A stretch of 64,000 nt of DNA from an uncultured Clostridia bacterium (GCA_947632015.1 CANRNP010000001.1:39046-103045), one strand, 5' to 3'; positions 17,066 through 26,339 are shown, counted from the stretch's first letter. Notes: generated by a model from the letters alone, not told the origin. Numbers and translations are program-made.

Positions 17066-17473
17066 TCACAGATATTTCTTCGCGAAATCGGGAAGTTCGT
17101 CCTCGGTGCAGCTGCAAGTGACGTAGAGTTGCAGATCGCGCATTTCCGCCACTTTTTCGAGCATATAGAAAAGTTGCGCCATATCCTTGATGGGCTTGCC
17201 GGCAATGCGCGCCACGCCGTCCACAAAGACATATTCGTTATCGTAACTGCCCGCGATCACTCCCTTGATGAATCCGCAGAGCGAATCTTCGCCCGCGACC
17301 GAGTAATCGCTCACGTCGATGAAGCGGACCTCCCTCTTCAAGTCGTACATGTAGCGCTTCGTATCGGTGATAAAGACCAAATGTCCCTTCGCAACGGCTA
17401 CGGCGTCGTTTGCCGCGTTGATGATCCTTTTCGTCTTTCCGCTTCCTTTGGGACCGCATATAATTTTGATCAT
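17066..17473 (-). CDS. Small P-loop ATP-binding protein, unknown role
   Basis: The 135-residue protein starts MIKIICGPKGSGKTKRI, a Walker A motif, and has FVDGVARI as a likely Walker B-like strand. Two Cys (VTCSC) sit near the C-terminus. This length is too short for most ATPase families. It may be a minimal nucleotide-binding module conserved in Clostridia. GAGGAGG precedes the AUG. It lies between an aminotransferase and thrC, but no pathway link is apparent. The substrate and partner are unknown. Confidence 0.7.
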   Translation of the reverse strand: MIKIICGPKGSGKTKRIINAANDAVAVAKGHLVFITDTKRYMYDLKREVRFIDVSDYSVAGEDSLCGFIKGVIAGSYDNEYVFVDGVARIAGKPIKDMAQLFYMLEKVAEMRDLQLYVTCSCTEDELPDFAKKYL

Positions 17474-17575
17474 TGTGACCTCCTCGCGCCTGCGCGCGTT
17501 TTTGTGATTTCTATCTCTATTGTAACAAGTTTTCGTGAACTTTTCAAGGGGTTTTTGAAAAAAATTTTCCGAATT

Positions 17576-18775
17576 TCAGTTGAGGCTCATGACAAAGGCG
17601 TCGATGCGGTCGAGCCCTTCGAGCATGTCCTTCATCGAGAGGGAATAGCTCAGCCGCACGCAATCGTCCGCGCCGAAGGCTTTGCCCGGTACGACCGCCA
17701 CCTTCGCCGCGTCGAGCAGGCAATCGGCAAAATCGACCGAATCGTTGATGACGCGGCTCCCGAAGCGCTTTCCGTACACCTGCCCCACCACGAGCATCGC
17801 GTAAAACGCCCCCTCCGGAATGATGACGTAAACGTTCTGCATATCCGAAATGCGCTCGATCATGGCGAGCCGCCGCCGCGAAAAGCGCGCGACCATCTCT
17901 TCGACGGAGGCCTCCGGGGAGTTGAGCGCCTTCAACGTGGCGTACTGCGCGATGGAGTTGGGGTTGCTCGTGGCATGGCTCTGGAAGGAATCGATCGCTT
18001 TGGCGACGTCGGGCGGCGCGGCGAGATAGCCGATCCGCCAGCCCGTCATGGCGTACGTCTTGGAAACGCCGTTGACCGTGATCGTCATATCCTTGATTTT
18101 GGGAGAGCAGGCTGCAAAGGAAAAGGGCTTGGTGTTCCCGTAGACCAGCTTTTCGTAAATTTCGTCGGACAGGACGAAGATGCCCGCCTCCTCGCAGACC
18201 GCCGCAAGCGCGCGCACTTCCGCCTCGGAATAAACCGCGCCCGTGGGGTTGCAGGGGGAATTGAAGATGAAGAGCTTCGTCTTTTCCGTGATCGCGCCTT
18301 TCAGCTGTTCGGGCGTGATCTTGAATCCCGTTCTCTTGCTCGCCTTGACGATGACGGGGACCCCGCCGCAACATTTTACGACTTCGGGATAGGTGAGCCA
18401 GTAGGGCGCGGGGATGATGACTTCGTCCCCCTCGTCGAGCAGGGCGAAACAGGCGTTGAAGATGGAATGCTTCGCGCCGTTGGAAACGATGATCTGCGAG
18501 GGTTCGTATTCGAGCCCGTTATCGCGGCGGAATTTACTGCAAATCGCGCGGCGGAGCTCGATGAGCCCCGCGGAGGGCGTGTATTTGGTGTATCCCCTGT
18601 CCAGCGCGTCTTTCGCGGCTTCGACGATGTGCTCCGGGGTGGAAAAATCGGGTTCGCCCACGCCGAAGTTGACGACGTCCTCGCCCGCCGCCTTCATCGC
18701 CTTTGCCTTTGCGCTGATGGAAAGGGTGAGCGAGGGGGATATGGTGCTCATTCTCTTGGAAAGTCTGCCCGTCAT
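17576..18775 (-). CDS. PLP-dependent aminotransferase class I (aspartate aminotransferase-like)
   Basis: The 399-residue fold-type I aminotransferase resembles the Bacillus/Thermus aspartate aminotransferases (subgroup 1b). Motifs are FGVGEPDF, NSPCNPTGAVYS, LSDEIYEKLVY, the PLP lysine in NGVSKTYAMTGWRIGY, and a C-terminal substrate-binding Arg in CVRLSYS. AGAGGAG precedes the AUG, and a second AUG nine codons in is also possible. It starts 20 bases past prfA and probably shares its transcript. Exact substrate range (aspartate versus other amino acids) is not certain. Confidence 0.9.
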   Translation of the reverse strand: MTGRLSKRMSTISPSLTLSISAKAKAMKAAGEDVVNFGVGEPDFSTPEHIVEAAKDALDRGYTKYTPSAGLIELRRAICSKFRRDNGLEYEPSQIIVSNGAKHSIFNACFALLDEGDEVIIPAPYWLTYPEVVKCCGGVPVIVKASKRTGFKITPEQLKGAITEKTKLFIFNSPCNPTGAVYSEAEVRALAAVCEEAGIFVLSDEIYEKLVYGNTKPFSFAACSPKIKDMTITVNGVSKTYAMTGWRIGYLAAPPDVAKAIDSFQSHATSNPNSIAQYATLKALNSPEASVEEMVARFSRRRLAMIERISDMQNVYVIIPEGAFYAMLVVGQVYGKRFGSRVINDSVDFADCLLDAAKVAVVPGKAFGADDCVRLSYSLSMKDMLEGLDRIDAFVMSLN

Positions 18776-18795
18776 AATGCCTTTTCTCCTCTGCT

Positions 18796-19863
18796 TTATT
18801 CGTTGCCCGACGAGAGCTGCGCTTCGCGGTCCGCACGGGCGAGCGCGTCGATCATCCCGTCGAGATCTCCCGCCAGAAAACTCTCCATTTCGTGCAGGCT
18901 CAGACCGATGCGGTGATCGGTAATCCTGCTCTGCGGGAAATTATAGGTGCGGATGCGCTCGCTGCGGTCCCCCGTCCCCACGAGGGATCTGCGGTTTTGC
19001 GCCTCCGCCGAATCGCGCGTTCTCCGATAATAGTCGTAGAGGCGCGCCTTCAAAACGCGGTATGCTTTTTCTTTGTTTTTGAGCTGGCTCCGCTCGTCCT
19101 GGCAGGTAACGACGATCCCCGTCGGGAAGTGGGTGAGGCGGATCGCCGTCTCCGTTTTGTTCACCTTCTGCCCCCCCGCGCCGGAGGAGCGGAAGAGGTC
19201 TACGCGGACGTCCTTTTCGTCGATCTCCACCTCGACGTCCTCCGCTTCGGGAAGCACCGCGACCGTCGCCGTGGAGGTATGGATGCGCCCCTGCGATTCC
19301 GTTTCGGGCACCCGTTGCACGCGATGGACCCCGCTCTCGTATTTGAGCCGTCCGTACGCCCCCTTCCCGCTGATGTTGACGATCGCTTCCTTCATGCCGC
19401 CGAGCTCCGTCTCGTTGAGGTCGACGACCTCCCATTTGAAACGGTGCCGCTCGCAATAGCTTTGATACATTCTGTATAAAACATAAGCAAAGAGCGCCGC
19501 CTCCTCGCCCCCCGCGCCTGCGCGGAGTTCGAGCGTGCAACCGCGCTCATCCCTGATGTCTTTGGGCAGGAGCAGGAGCCTCAGTTCCTCTTCAAGCCCT
19601 TCGAGCCGCTCTTTACAGGCATAGCCTTCTTCGAGGAGCAGCTCCTTCATCTCCCCCGTCTCCCTCTCCGCTTCCGCAAACGCGCCGTCCATTTCCCCCC
19701 TTACGGAGAGACATTCGGCGTATTTTTGCGCGATCTCTTCGATCTCCGCCCGCTCTTTGGAGAGCTTCGTCCATTCCTCCATATTGCCGAGGACGGCGGG
19801 ATCGGAAAGTTTTTCGGTCAACGACAGGTATTTTTCATAGATCTCTTTTACTTTTTCGAGCAT
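18796..19863 (-). CDS. prfA: Peptide chain release factor 1
   Basis: RF1 recognises UAA and UAG and triggers release of the finished peptide. The 355-residue protein is full length. The GGQ loop reads SSGAGGQKVNKTETAIRLTH, where the Gln is methylated by PrmC. The neighbouring ESGVHRVQRVPETESQGRIHTS segment is also conserved. GGGAGAAAGG precedes the AUG. It follows the DUF1385-PrmC fusion gene, so the modifying enzyme and its target are adjacent. Confidence 0.97.
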   Translation of the reverse strand: MLEKVKEIYEKYLSLTEKLSDPAVLGNMEEWTKLSKERAEIEEIAQKYAECLSVRGEMDGAFAEAERETGEMKELLLEEGYACKERLEGLEEELRLLLLPKDIRDERGCTLELRAGAGGEEAALFAYVLYRMYQSYCERHRFKWEVVDLNETELGGMKEAIVNISGKGAYGRLKYESGVHRVQRVPETESQGRIHTSTATVAVLPEAEDVEVEIDEKDVRVDLFRSSGAGGQKVNKTETAIRLTHFPTGIVVTCQDERSQLKNKEKAYRVLKARLYDYYRRTRDSAEAQNRRSLVGTGDRSERIRTYNFPQSRITDHRIGLSLHEMESFLAGDLDGMIDALARADREAQLSSGNE

Positions 19864-19905
19864 CGCCCTTTCTCCCGCAAAACAGCATTTTTCCGACGCC
19901 GCCGC

Positions 19906-21726
19906 TCAAAAGACGATCTTTACGACGCGCTCTTTCCCGCTGAGGTCCTTTACGACCATCGCGTAATCGCAACGGGAGAAAATTTTCAGGATGTCCCGCG
20001 CCTGGTCCTCCCCGCATTCGAGGATGAGCATGCCGCCCCGCACGATATAGCGGTTGATCTTGGCGGCGATACGGCGGTAAAAATCCAGCCCGTCCTCCCC
20101 GCCGTCCAGCGCGACGTGCGGTTCGAAATCGCGCACTTCGCGCTGTAACGACCCGATCTCCGCCGTTCTGACATAGGGCGGATTCGCCGTGATGAGGTTG
20201 AACTTTCCGCGGATGTTCTCGAAAAGATCGGACTTGACGAGGGTGACGTTGGCTTTGTTCTGCCGCACGTTGGTGCGCGCGACTTCCAGCGCGTCCTCCG
20301 AAATATCCGCCGCGACGACGGTGACGTTCTTATCCTTCGCCGCCTCGCACGCGACCGCCACCGCAATGGCGCCGCTCCCCGTGCACAGATCGAGCACCCT
20401 GTCGCCCTCGGAAAGGGCGGCGATCGCCTGCTGGACCAAAATTTCCGTTTCGGGACGGGGAATGAGCACCCGTTCGTCCACCTCGATGCGGTAACCGTAA
20501 AATTCGGTGTTTCCGATGATGTACCAGAGCGGTTTGCCCGTGAGCCGCTCCTCATAGAGGGCGAGGATCTGCCCGCATTCCTTCTGCGAGACGACCCGCT
20601 CTTTGGAAAGTTCGCTCCGCGGCACGCCCAACGTAAGGCTTAAAATCCATTCCGCGTCCGATTCGTCGATCTGCTTTTCCGCAAAGTGCTTCTTCATCAT
20701 CTGCTGTAACTTCGACAGCTTCGTCTCGGTGACGAACGTCTTTTCGGGCGATTCGGGATCGGAGTCCATGTCCAGCACCTTTTCGAAGGCGAGAATGGCG
20801 CATTCGATCATCTCGTCCGTCGGCTCCCGCGTGGTGAGCTTTTGAAGAAGGTATCCGGGCGCTTTTAAGGGCAGAACGACGGGGCTCTGGATCTTGGAGA
20901 GCAATCGGAGCACTTCGTAAGACACCCCCGCGACGACGGGCAGAAACAGCAGCTTGATGAGGAATACCAAGAAGAAGTCGAGCCCGGCGATCCCCGTCTG
21001 GATGCGGCTCCCGATGAGCCAGCCGACGAGGGAGAAAAGCACGATGGAGATGATCATTACGATGAACAAAAAGGTCGTTCCGCAACGGTCGTGGAGACGG
21101 GAACAGCCCTTGACGTTCTCCACGGTGAGGGGCATTCCGTATTCGTAGCAGTTGATGGTCTTATGCTCCGCCCCGTGATAGCAATAGGTCTCGCGGAGAG
21201 ATTTGAACAGCAGGGTGAACAGGATATAGCCGATAAAGATGATGAGGCGGTATCCCCCTTCGAGCAGATAGTACCAGATGCCGTGCATGGGGACGTAATC
21301 GGGCGCCGCCTTCGAGATCATGTTCGTAAACAGCTGCGGAAGAAACATAAAGAGCCCCAGCGCGATGACGACGCCGAGCATCGTGGCGATCGTCGTGACG
21401 ATCTCCGAAACGCTGACTTTCCACTTTTCCGCCACCCACTTATTGAGCTTGGGGGGCGCCTCGTCCTCTACGATGGCGACCTCGGAGCTTCTTAAAAGCG
21501 CCTGCATCCCTCCGACAAGGGAGAGAATGAAGTTGACGACGCCGCGCACAAAGACAAAGCGCATCCATTTTTTCCGCGCTTCGGGGGGAGTGATGCGTTT
21601 CGCTTCCATCTGTAATTGTCCGTTGTCGTCGCGCACCACCGTCGCCATGCCGGTCTTTCCCCGCATCATCACGCCCTGTATGACCGCTTGACCGCCGATG
21701 TATGTGAAACAGGTCTTTTTCTTCAT
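19906..21726 (-). CDS. prmC: Fusion: DUF1385 membrane protein + release-factor glutamine methyltransferase PrmC
   Basis: The 606-residue protein joins two normally separate proteins. Residues 1-about 320 are a YqhQ-like DUF1385 membrane protein (start TYIGGQAVIQGVMMRG, several hydrophobic helices, YHGAEHKTINCYE in the middle). Residues about 335-606 are PrmC: an N-terminal helical part, DLCTGSGAIAVAVA for SAM, and the catalytic NPPYVR. No stop or start codon separates them. In many Clostridia the yqhQ and prmC genes are neighbours, so the fusion probably arose by loss of the intergenic stop. It would place the methyltransferase at the membrane. It lies between rpmE and prfA. Confidence 0.9.
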   Translation of the reverse strand: MKKKTCFTYIGGQAVIQGVMMRGKTGMATVVRDDNGQLQMEAKRITPPEARKKWMRFVFVRGVVNFILSLVGGMQALLRSSEVAIVEDEAPPKLNKWVAEKWKVSVSEIVTTIATMLGVVIALGLFMFLPQLFTNMISKAAPDYVPMHGIWYYLLEGGYRLIIFIGYILFTLLFKSLRETYCYHGAEHKTINCYEYGMPLTVENVKGCSRLHDRCGTTFLFIVMIISIVLFSLVGWLIGSRIQTGIAGLDFFLVFLIKLLFLPVVAGVSYEVLRLLSKIQSPVVLPLKAPGYLLQKLTTREPTDEMIECAILAFEKVLDMDSDPESPEKTFVTETKLSKLQQMMKKHFAEKQIDESDAEWILSLTLGVPRSELSKERVVSQKECGQILALYEERLTGKPLWYIIGNTEFYGYRIEVDERVLIPRPETEILVQQAIAALSEGDRVLDLCTGSGAIAVAVACEAAKDKNVTVVAADISEDALEVARTNVRQNKANVTLVKSDLFENIRGKFNLITANPPYVRTAEIGSLQREVRDFEPHVALDGGEDGLDFYRRIAAKINRYIVRGGMLILECGEDQARDILKIFSRCDYAMVVKDLSGKERVVKIVF

Positions 21727-21788
21727 CCTCTACCGTCCGAAATTCCGAATCATAGCAAAACAGCCCCGTAAATTGAGGCTGACCTGCA

Positions 21789-21992
21789 TTAAATGCCGTA
21801 TCTTTTCTTGAACTTATCAACGCGACCGCCGGTATCCACGAGCTTCTGTCTGCCCGTGAAGAACGGATGGCATTTGCTGCAAATATCCACTTTCAAAACC
21901 TCGACGTCTTTCGTCGTCCCCGTCTTGAACGTCTCTCCGCAGGCGCACACCACCGTCACTTCATGATACTTGGGATGAATGTCTTTCTTCAT
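21789..21992 (-). CDS. rpmE: Ribosomal protein bL31
   Basis: A 67-residue protein starting [19 protein letters not shown]. The Cys in CACG and CSKCHPF mark the zinc-binding (C+) form. It ends in [22 protein letters not shown], as in the family. AGGAGGAGAGG precedes the AUG at 21992, so an upstream in-frame start is rejected. It is first in a run with prmC and prfA, as in many Firmicutes. Confidence 0.97.
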   Translation of the reverse strand: MKKDIHPKYHEVTVVCACGETFKTGTTKDVEVLKVDICSKCHPFFTGRQKLVDTGGRVDKFKKRYGI

Positions 21993-22050
21993 GATGAAAC
22001 CTCTCCTCCTATACTCGCGCACACGCTTTCCAAACGTACGCGCTATTCCC

Positions 22051-22079
22051 ATTATAGCGTGTTTTTATTTCTTCGTCAA
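22051..22079 (-). promoter_or_regulatory. Promoter of rpmE
   Basis: On the minus strand TTGACG and a perfect TATAAT are 17 bases apart, about 60 bases before the rpmE AUG. Confidence 0.75.
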
Positions 22080-22169
22080 CTGATTTTTTCCCGACAATCG
22101 CAAATTCTTGCTCCGCCGCGATAAAATTTTCCGTCTTCCGCCGAAAATGGCGCGACTTTTGAAAAACGC

Positions 22170-22198
22170 TTGCAAAACCGGGCAATGTGCGGTATAAT
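22170..22198 (+). promoter_or_regulatory. Promoter of the MDR-family gene
   Basis: TTGCAA and a perfect TATAAT are 17 bases apart, followed 38 bases on by the AUG with its AAGGAG site. Confidence 0.75.
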
Positions 22199-22236
22199 AT
22201 GAGAGAATATGGCGGAAACCATAATAAGGAGATTGT

Positions 22237-23241
22237 ATGAACGTTTGGAAGCTGACCGCGGCGGGAAATCTCGTGAAAGGCGAAGAGGACGTTTCCCCGG
22301 AAGAGGGAAAACGGCGGGTGCGCGTGACCAAAGTGCTCGTAACCCCCGAAGACGCCCTCCTCTATAAGGGGCGCAACCGGGTGAAATATCCGCTCATCCC
22401 CGGACGGTTCGCCACGGGGATCATCGCCGACGAAGGAAGCGCGCTCTTCCCCAAGGGGGCGCGCGTGCTTCTCCACTCCTATCTCCCCGCGGAGGACTCC
22501 GGCACCGAGGCAAGATCGTTCACAGAGGACGATTTTCGCATCCTCGGCAAGACGGCGGACGGCTTTTTGCGCGACTTCGTGTTTGCGCGCGAGGAGGAGC
22601 TCACCCTGCTCCCCGATTCCGTAAACGACGAAAAGGCGCTCCTTTTATATCATCTCGCCCTCGCGCAGGCGACCGTGGATACGCTCGACGTGAAGCGCGG
22701 GGAGCATATCGCCGTCGTCGGCGGCAACATTTTGGGGCTCTTCGTCGCCCGCCTCCTCATCTACCGGCAGGCGGCGCCCGTGCTCATCGATTCCCGCAGG
22801 GACCGCCTGGATTTCGCGCGCGGAAGAGGGGTGTATTACACCTCCCTCACCGACGATTCCCTCATGGGGCTCGTCGGCACGGTGACGGGCGGACGGCTCG
22901 CCGACGGGGTGGTTTTCGTCACGGGCGCGGGTGAAAAGGACATGTCTCTCCCCGTCTCCGTCTGCGCGCCCGATAAGCATATCGCCTTCTGCGGCATGAC
23001 TTCGGACCCCATTTCCCTCGATCTTGGGAGCGTCATCAAAAAACGGCTCACCGTTCACGGCGTTTCCGACGGGACGGAAAACCTCGAAATGGCAATCAAC
23101 CTCGTCGCGAACAAGAGCATCGACCTCTCCGCGTTCCATTTCAGCGTGTTCTCCTCGGAAAAGCTCGTTCCCCTTCTCGATGAACTCGCCCGCGAGCCCG
23201 AACGCCCCGTCGATGAGATCTGCATCGTCAATTTGGTATAA
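22237..23241 (+). CDS. MDR-superfamily oxidoreductase-like protein without zinc ligands
   Basis: The 334-residue protein has the two-part medium-chain dehydrogenase fold: a GroES-like N-terminal half (PLIPGRFATGIIADEG) and a Rossmann half (IAVVGGNILGLFVARLL, with IDSRRDRLDFAR as the coenzyme-binding end). The position of the catalytic zinc Cys reads VTPEDALLYKG with no Cys, and the four-Cys structural zinc lobe is missing. It is therefore either a zinc-independent reductase or a non-catalytic relative. The coenzyme preference is unclear. It has its own promoter, and AAGGAG precedes the AUG. Cardiolipin synthase follows after 35 bases. Confidence 0.75.
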   Translation: MNVWKLTAAGNLVKGEEDVSPEEGKRRVRVTKVLVTPEDALLYKGRNRVKYPLIPGRFATGIIADEGSALFPKGARVLLHSYLPAEDSGTEARSFTEDDFRILGKTADGFLRDFVFAREEELTLLPDSVNDEKALLLYHLALAQATVDTLDVKRGEHIAVVGGNILGLFVARLLIYRQAAPVLIDSRRDRLDFARGRGVYYTSLTDDSLMGLVGTVTGGRLADGVVFVTGAGEKDMSLPVSVCAPDKHIAFCGMTSDPISLDLGSVIKKRLTVHGVSDGTENLEMAINLVANKSIDLSAFHFSVFSSEKLVPLLDELAREPERPVDEICIVNLV

Positions 23242-23276
23242 ATTTTTGCATACGTTCTTGCGTTTTGCGTACATAT

Positions 23277-24665
23277 ATGCTGCGCAGACATCTCGTGGGA
23301 AGATTGCTCCCTTGCGTGCTGTTTCTTCTCTTACTGACGGCGGCGGGGGTATTTCTCGCCGTAAAATTGCCTTCGGCGCTGGCGCCGATCGCGGCAGGCG
23401 AGCGCCTGCTTTCTCTTTGCGCCGCGCTCTTTGTTTTGCGCAAAGCGCCCGCCGAGAGCAGACCCTACCGCCTCTTTCTCTTGCTCGTCCCGTGGCTGGG
23501 CGCCGCGGTCTGCTTTTTTCTGCGCCCGAAGCGCCGCGTCCGCCCCTCTCCCGCCGCGCCCTTTTCCGACGGCACGGCAAACGCCGTCGCTTCCATCGCC
23601 GCCTGCGCGGGGTTTCAAAGCGGTTTTGCGGAGGACGTGTGCTATTTTTGCACCGGCAAGGAGATGAGCGAGCGCCTGTTTGCCGATCTGAATGCGGCAA
23701 AACGGGAAATTCTGCTCGATTACTACATTCTCTCGCATGGCAGATTTTTTGATACCGTTCTGCAAATTTTGGAACAAAAGGCGAAATGCGGGGTTGCGGT
23801 CGAACTCGTATGCGACGGGTTCGGCTCCGCGGGGCTTCCGCGGCGGTTGAAGGGGCAGCTCAAAGCGCGGGGGATCGAAATGCACGTTTTCCACCCCCTT
23901 TGCCCCATTCCCTTGGCGAAACTCAACGCGCGCGACCACCGGAAGCTCACCCTTATCGACCGCAGGATCGCCTACGTCGGCGGCGTGAATCTTGCCGACG
24001 AATACATCGGCGAGAAGATCCGCTTCGGGCACTGGAAGGACAGCGCGGTGCGCTTGGAAGGGGACGTCGCCGGAGAATTTGCCGCGCTCTTCGGAAAGGA
24101 AAGGAAGGCAGCTCCGAATCCTTCCCGCGGCGGCGTTTTATGCGTCCCCTTTGCCGACAACGCGGGCGCTTCCCTCTGCACGGGCGAAGAGATCTTTTTG
24201 CGGCTCATCGCCTCCGCACAGCGCAGGATCACCCTCTGCACCCCCTACCTCATCCCGACGGAGCGGCTGTTCTCGGCGCTGAAAAGTTCGGCGCGCGCGG
24301 GGGTGGACGTGCGGCTCCTGCTGCCCCATATTCCCGATAAAAAGACGGTGTTCCTTCTCTCCCGCGGGTATGCGCGGGAACTGATGGAGGCGGGCGTGCG
24401 AGTGCGGGAGTACGCGGCGGGATTTCTGCACGCGAAGAGCTTGACGGCGGACGGAAAATACGCCGCGATCGGCTCTTACAATCTCGACCGTCGAAGCCTC
24501 GGAACGCAGGCGGAATGCGGCGCGTTCTTTTCAGACGAAGCGCTCACCGCCGCCGTTGACCGCGATTTCGCCTCGCTCTGGGAGACCTCCGTCCCCGTGA
24601 AAAAAGCCTCTTTTTGGGAAAATCTCGTGCAAACGCTCCTCTTGCCGTTTGCGCCGTGGGTATAG
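23277..24665 (+). CDS. Cardiolipin synthase-like phospholipase D protein
   Basis: A 462-residue membrane enzyme expected to join two phosphatidylglycerols into cardiolipin. Hydrophobic helices occupy about residues 8-35 and 70-85. Both HKD motifs are present: HRKLTLID near residue 220 and HAKSLTAD near residue 385, the second followed by AAIGSYNLDRRS. The AUG at 23277 is chosen over a TTG four codons earlier. Neither has a visible Shine-Dalgarno, so initiation may depend on upstream translation. The next gene starts six bases after its stop. Confidence 0.9.
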   Translation: MLRRHLVGRLLPCVLFLLLLTAAGVFLAVKLPSALAPIAAGERLLSLCAALFVLRKAPAESRPYRLFLLLVPWLGAAVCFFLRPKRRVRPSPAAPFSDGTANAVASIAACAGFQSGFAEDVCYFCTGKEMSERLFADLNAAKREILLDYYILSHGRFFDTVLQILEQKAKCGVAVELVCDGFGSAGLPRRLKGQLKARGIEMHVFHPLCPIPLAKLNARDHRKLTLIDRRIAYVGGVNLADEYIGEKIRFGHWKDSAVRLEGDVAGEFAALFGKERKAAPNPSRGGVLCVPFADNAGASLCTGEEIFLRLIASAQRRITLCTPYLIPTERLFSALKSSARAGVDVRLLLPHIPDKKTVFLLSRGYARELMEAGVRVREYAAGFLHAKSLTADGKYAAIGSYNLDRRSLGTQAECGAFFSDEALTAAVDRDFASLWETSVPVKKASFWENLVQTLLLPFAPWV

Positions 24666-24670
24666 ACCGC

Positions 24671-25468
24671 ATGATAAAACTGATCGCGACCGACCTCGAC
24701 GGCACCCTTCTCGACGACGAAAAAAATTTGCCGGGAGAGGTGTTCGGGCTCATCGGACAACTGCATGAAAGAGGCATCCTCTTCGCGCCCGCCAGCGGAC
24801 GGCAATACGCCAACTTAAAGCGGCTGTTTTTCCCCGTGTGGGAGAAACTGCTCTTCATCTGCGAGAACGGCGCGCTCGTCAAATACCGCGGAGAGACCCT
24901 CTACCTCGACCCCGTCCCCGAAGGGGAGATCGGGGAAGCGCTCTCACAGATCCGCGCCGTGCCCAAGATCTTCCCCATGCTCTGCGGGGAAAATTGCGCC
25001 TACATAGAGAGCGACGAAGAGCCGTTTTGCTCTTACGCCCGCCTTTCCTATACCAACTGCGAGCGGGTGGAGCGGCTTGAACAGGTCGTCGGCAGGGAAA
25101 AGATCTGCAAGATCGCGGTTTACGACGCTCTCCCCGCCGCGGAGCACTGCATGAAGTTGCTCCCGCAACGGCTGCCGCGGCTGCGCACCGCCATCTCCGG
25201 TTTCGACTGGTGCGACGTCTCCGCGCCGACCGCCGACAAGGGAAGGGCGATCGAGTTCCTCTGCGCGCATTTCGGGTTCGGCAGGGAGGAATGCGCCGCC
25301 TTCGGCGACCATATGAACGACTACGAGATGCTCCTCGCCTGCGGGCACGCCTTCGTCACCGAAAACGCTTACCCGCCCCTCAGATTACAGATCCCGCAGA
25401 CCGTCCCCTCCAACAACGAGGGCGGCGTCCTCAAAAAAATCAAAGAAATTTTGGAGCAAGGTCTATGA
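24671..25468 (+). CDS. HAD-family phosphatase (Cof type)
   Basis: The 265-residue protein starts MIKLIATDLDGTLLDDEKN, with the nucleophile Asp in motif I, and has the C-terminal motif FGDHMNDYEML typical of Cof-like (IIB) HAD phosphatases. These act on sugar phosphates and related metabolites, and the precise substrate is unknown. The start at 24671 is six bases after the cardiolipin synthase stop. Its stop overlaps the next start as ATGA, so the two are coupled. Confidence 0.93.
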   Translation: MIKLIATDLDGTLLDDEKNLPGEVFGLIGQLHERGILFAPASGRQYANLKRLFFPVWEKLLFICENGALVKYRGETLYLDPVPEGEIGEALSQIRAVPKIFPMLCGENCAYIESDEEPFCSYARLSYTNCERVERLEQVVGREKICKIAVYDALPAAEHCMKLLPQRLPRLRTAISGFDWCDVSAPTADKGRAIEFLCAHFGFGREECAAFGDHMNDYEMLLACGHAFVTENAYPPLRLQIPQTVPSNNEGGVLKKIKEILEQGL

Positions 25469-26001
25469 AATATCTCATCGCTTCCGATATTCACGGTTCG
25501 GCGTACTATTGCCGCCTCTTGCAGAAGCGCGCCCGCGAGGAGGCGCCCGATAAGATCATTCTCCTGGGCGATCTTTTGTATCACGGCGCGCGCAATCCCC
25601 TTCCCCCCGAATATTCCACCCTCGGATGCGCGGAGATTTTGAACGGCATGAAGGAAGATCTTCTCTGCGTGAAGGGCAACTGCGACAGCGAGGTGGATAC
25701 CCTCGTGCTCGAATTCCCCATCGGCGCAGATTATTGCATCCTTCCCCTCGAAAACGGCAGGACGGCGATTTTTACCCACGGGCACAACCTGCCCGCCCGC
25801 CTCAAAAAGGGGGACGTGCTCTTTAACGGACACTTCCACGTGCCCGCCTTCGAAGAGCGGGAAAACTGCACCTATGTAAACTGCGGTTCGGTATCGATCC
25901 CGAAGGAGAATTCCCCCCATTCCTATATGATCTTGGAGGGCGTAAACCTCTTGTGGAAGGACGTGGAGACGGGAGAAGTTTACAAACGCGCCGTATTATG
26001 A
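25465..26001 (+). CDS. yfcE: YfcE/MJ0936-like phosphodiesterase
   Basis: A 178-residue metallophosphoesterase with ASDIHGS, LGDLLYHGARN, VKGNCDSEVD, THGHN and FNGHFHVPAF, the full two-metal set of the YfcE group. The YHGARN segment before PLPPEY is typical of that group. Relatives hydrolyse artificial phosphodiesters, and the natural substrate is unknown. The AUG lies inside the HAD gene's stop (ATGA). Confidence 0.9.
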   Translation: MKYLIASDIHGSAYYCRLLQKRAREEAPDKIILLGDLLYHGARNPLPPEYSTLGCAEILNGMKEDLLCVKGNCDSEVDTLVLEFPIGADYCILPLENGRTAIFTHGHNLPARLKKGDVLFNGHFHVPAFEERENCTYVNCGSVSIPKENSPHSYMILEGVNLLWKDVETGEVYKRAVL

Positions 26002-26043
26002 GAAAAGAAGAAAAAATTATCCGAAAATTTTTCGGCGATAGTA

Positions 26044-26072
26044 TTGACTTTTTCCGCCGAAGCGTGTAGAAT
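26044..26072 (+). promoter_or_regulatory. Promoter of the first mini membrane protein
   Basis: TTGACT and TAGAAT are 17 bases apart. The spacer end GCGTG and the downstream AAAAATAAGGAG are shared with the promoter at 26515-26543. Confidence 0.75.
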
Positions 26073-26101
26073 GATAGTATCAAAAATAAGGAGAAATGGT
26101 T

Positions 26102-26332
26102 ATGGCTACATGGTTTAACAAGCAAAGCAGATTGATCCAGATCATTTTACTTTTGATCCCCGTCGTCAACTGGGTCGTGGAGATCCTCGTAAGATGGTCT
26201 GCCTTCCTTAAAACGAAGAGCCTGCTCACGTTGATCGTCGCCGTCCTCTGCACCTTCTTCGGGCTTGCGTTCGGCTGGATCGACCTCATCTGGTGCCTCC
26301 TCTTCAAACATCTCATCTTTGCAAATGCGTAA
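26102..26332 (+). CDS. Mini membrane protein, paralogue 1
   Basis: A 76-residue protein with two hydrophobic helices (about 12-28 and 40-65) separated by the basic patch VRWSAFLK. AAGGAG lies eight bases before the AUG at 26102. An in-frame AUG six bases earlier is too close to the site. It is paralogous to the protein at 26575 (shared WF..Q..L.QIILL.IP...W.V..LVRWSAFLK). The two-helix layout vaguely recalls the stress-induced PMP3/YqaE proteins, but the sequence motif of that family is not present. It has its own promoter and terminator. Confidence 0.8.
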   Translation: MATWFNKQSRLIQIILLLIPVVNWVVEILVRWSAFLKTKSLLTLIVAVLCTFFGLAFGWIDLIWCLLFKHLIFANA

Positions 26333-26339
26333 AAAAGAG

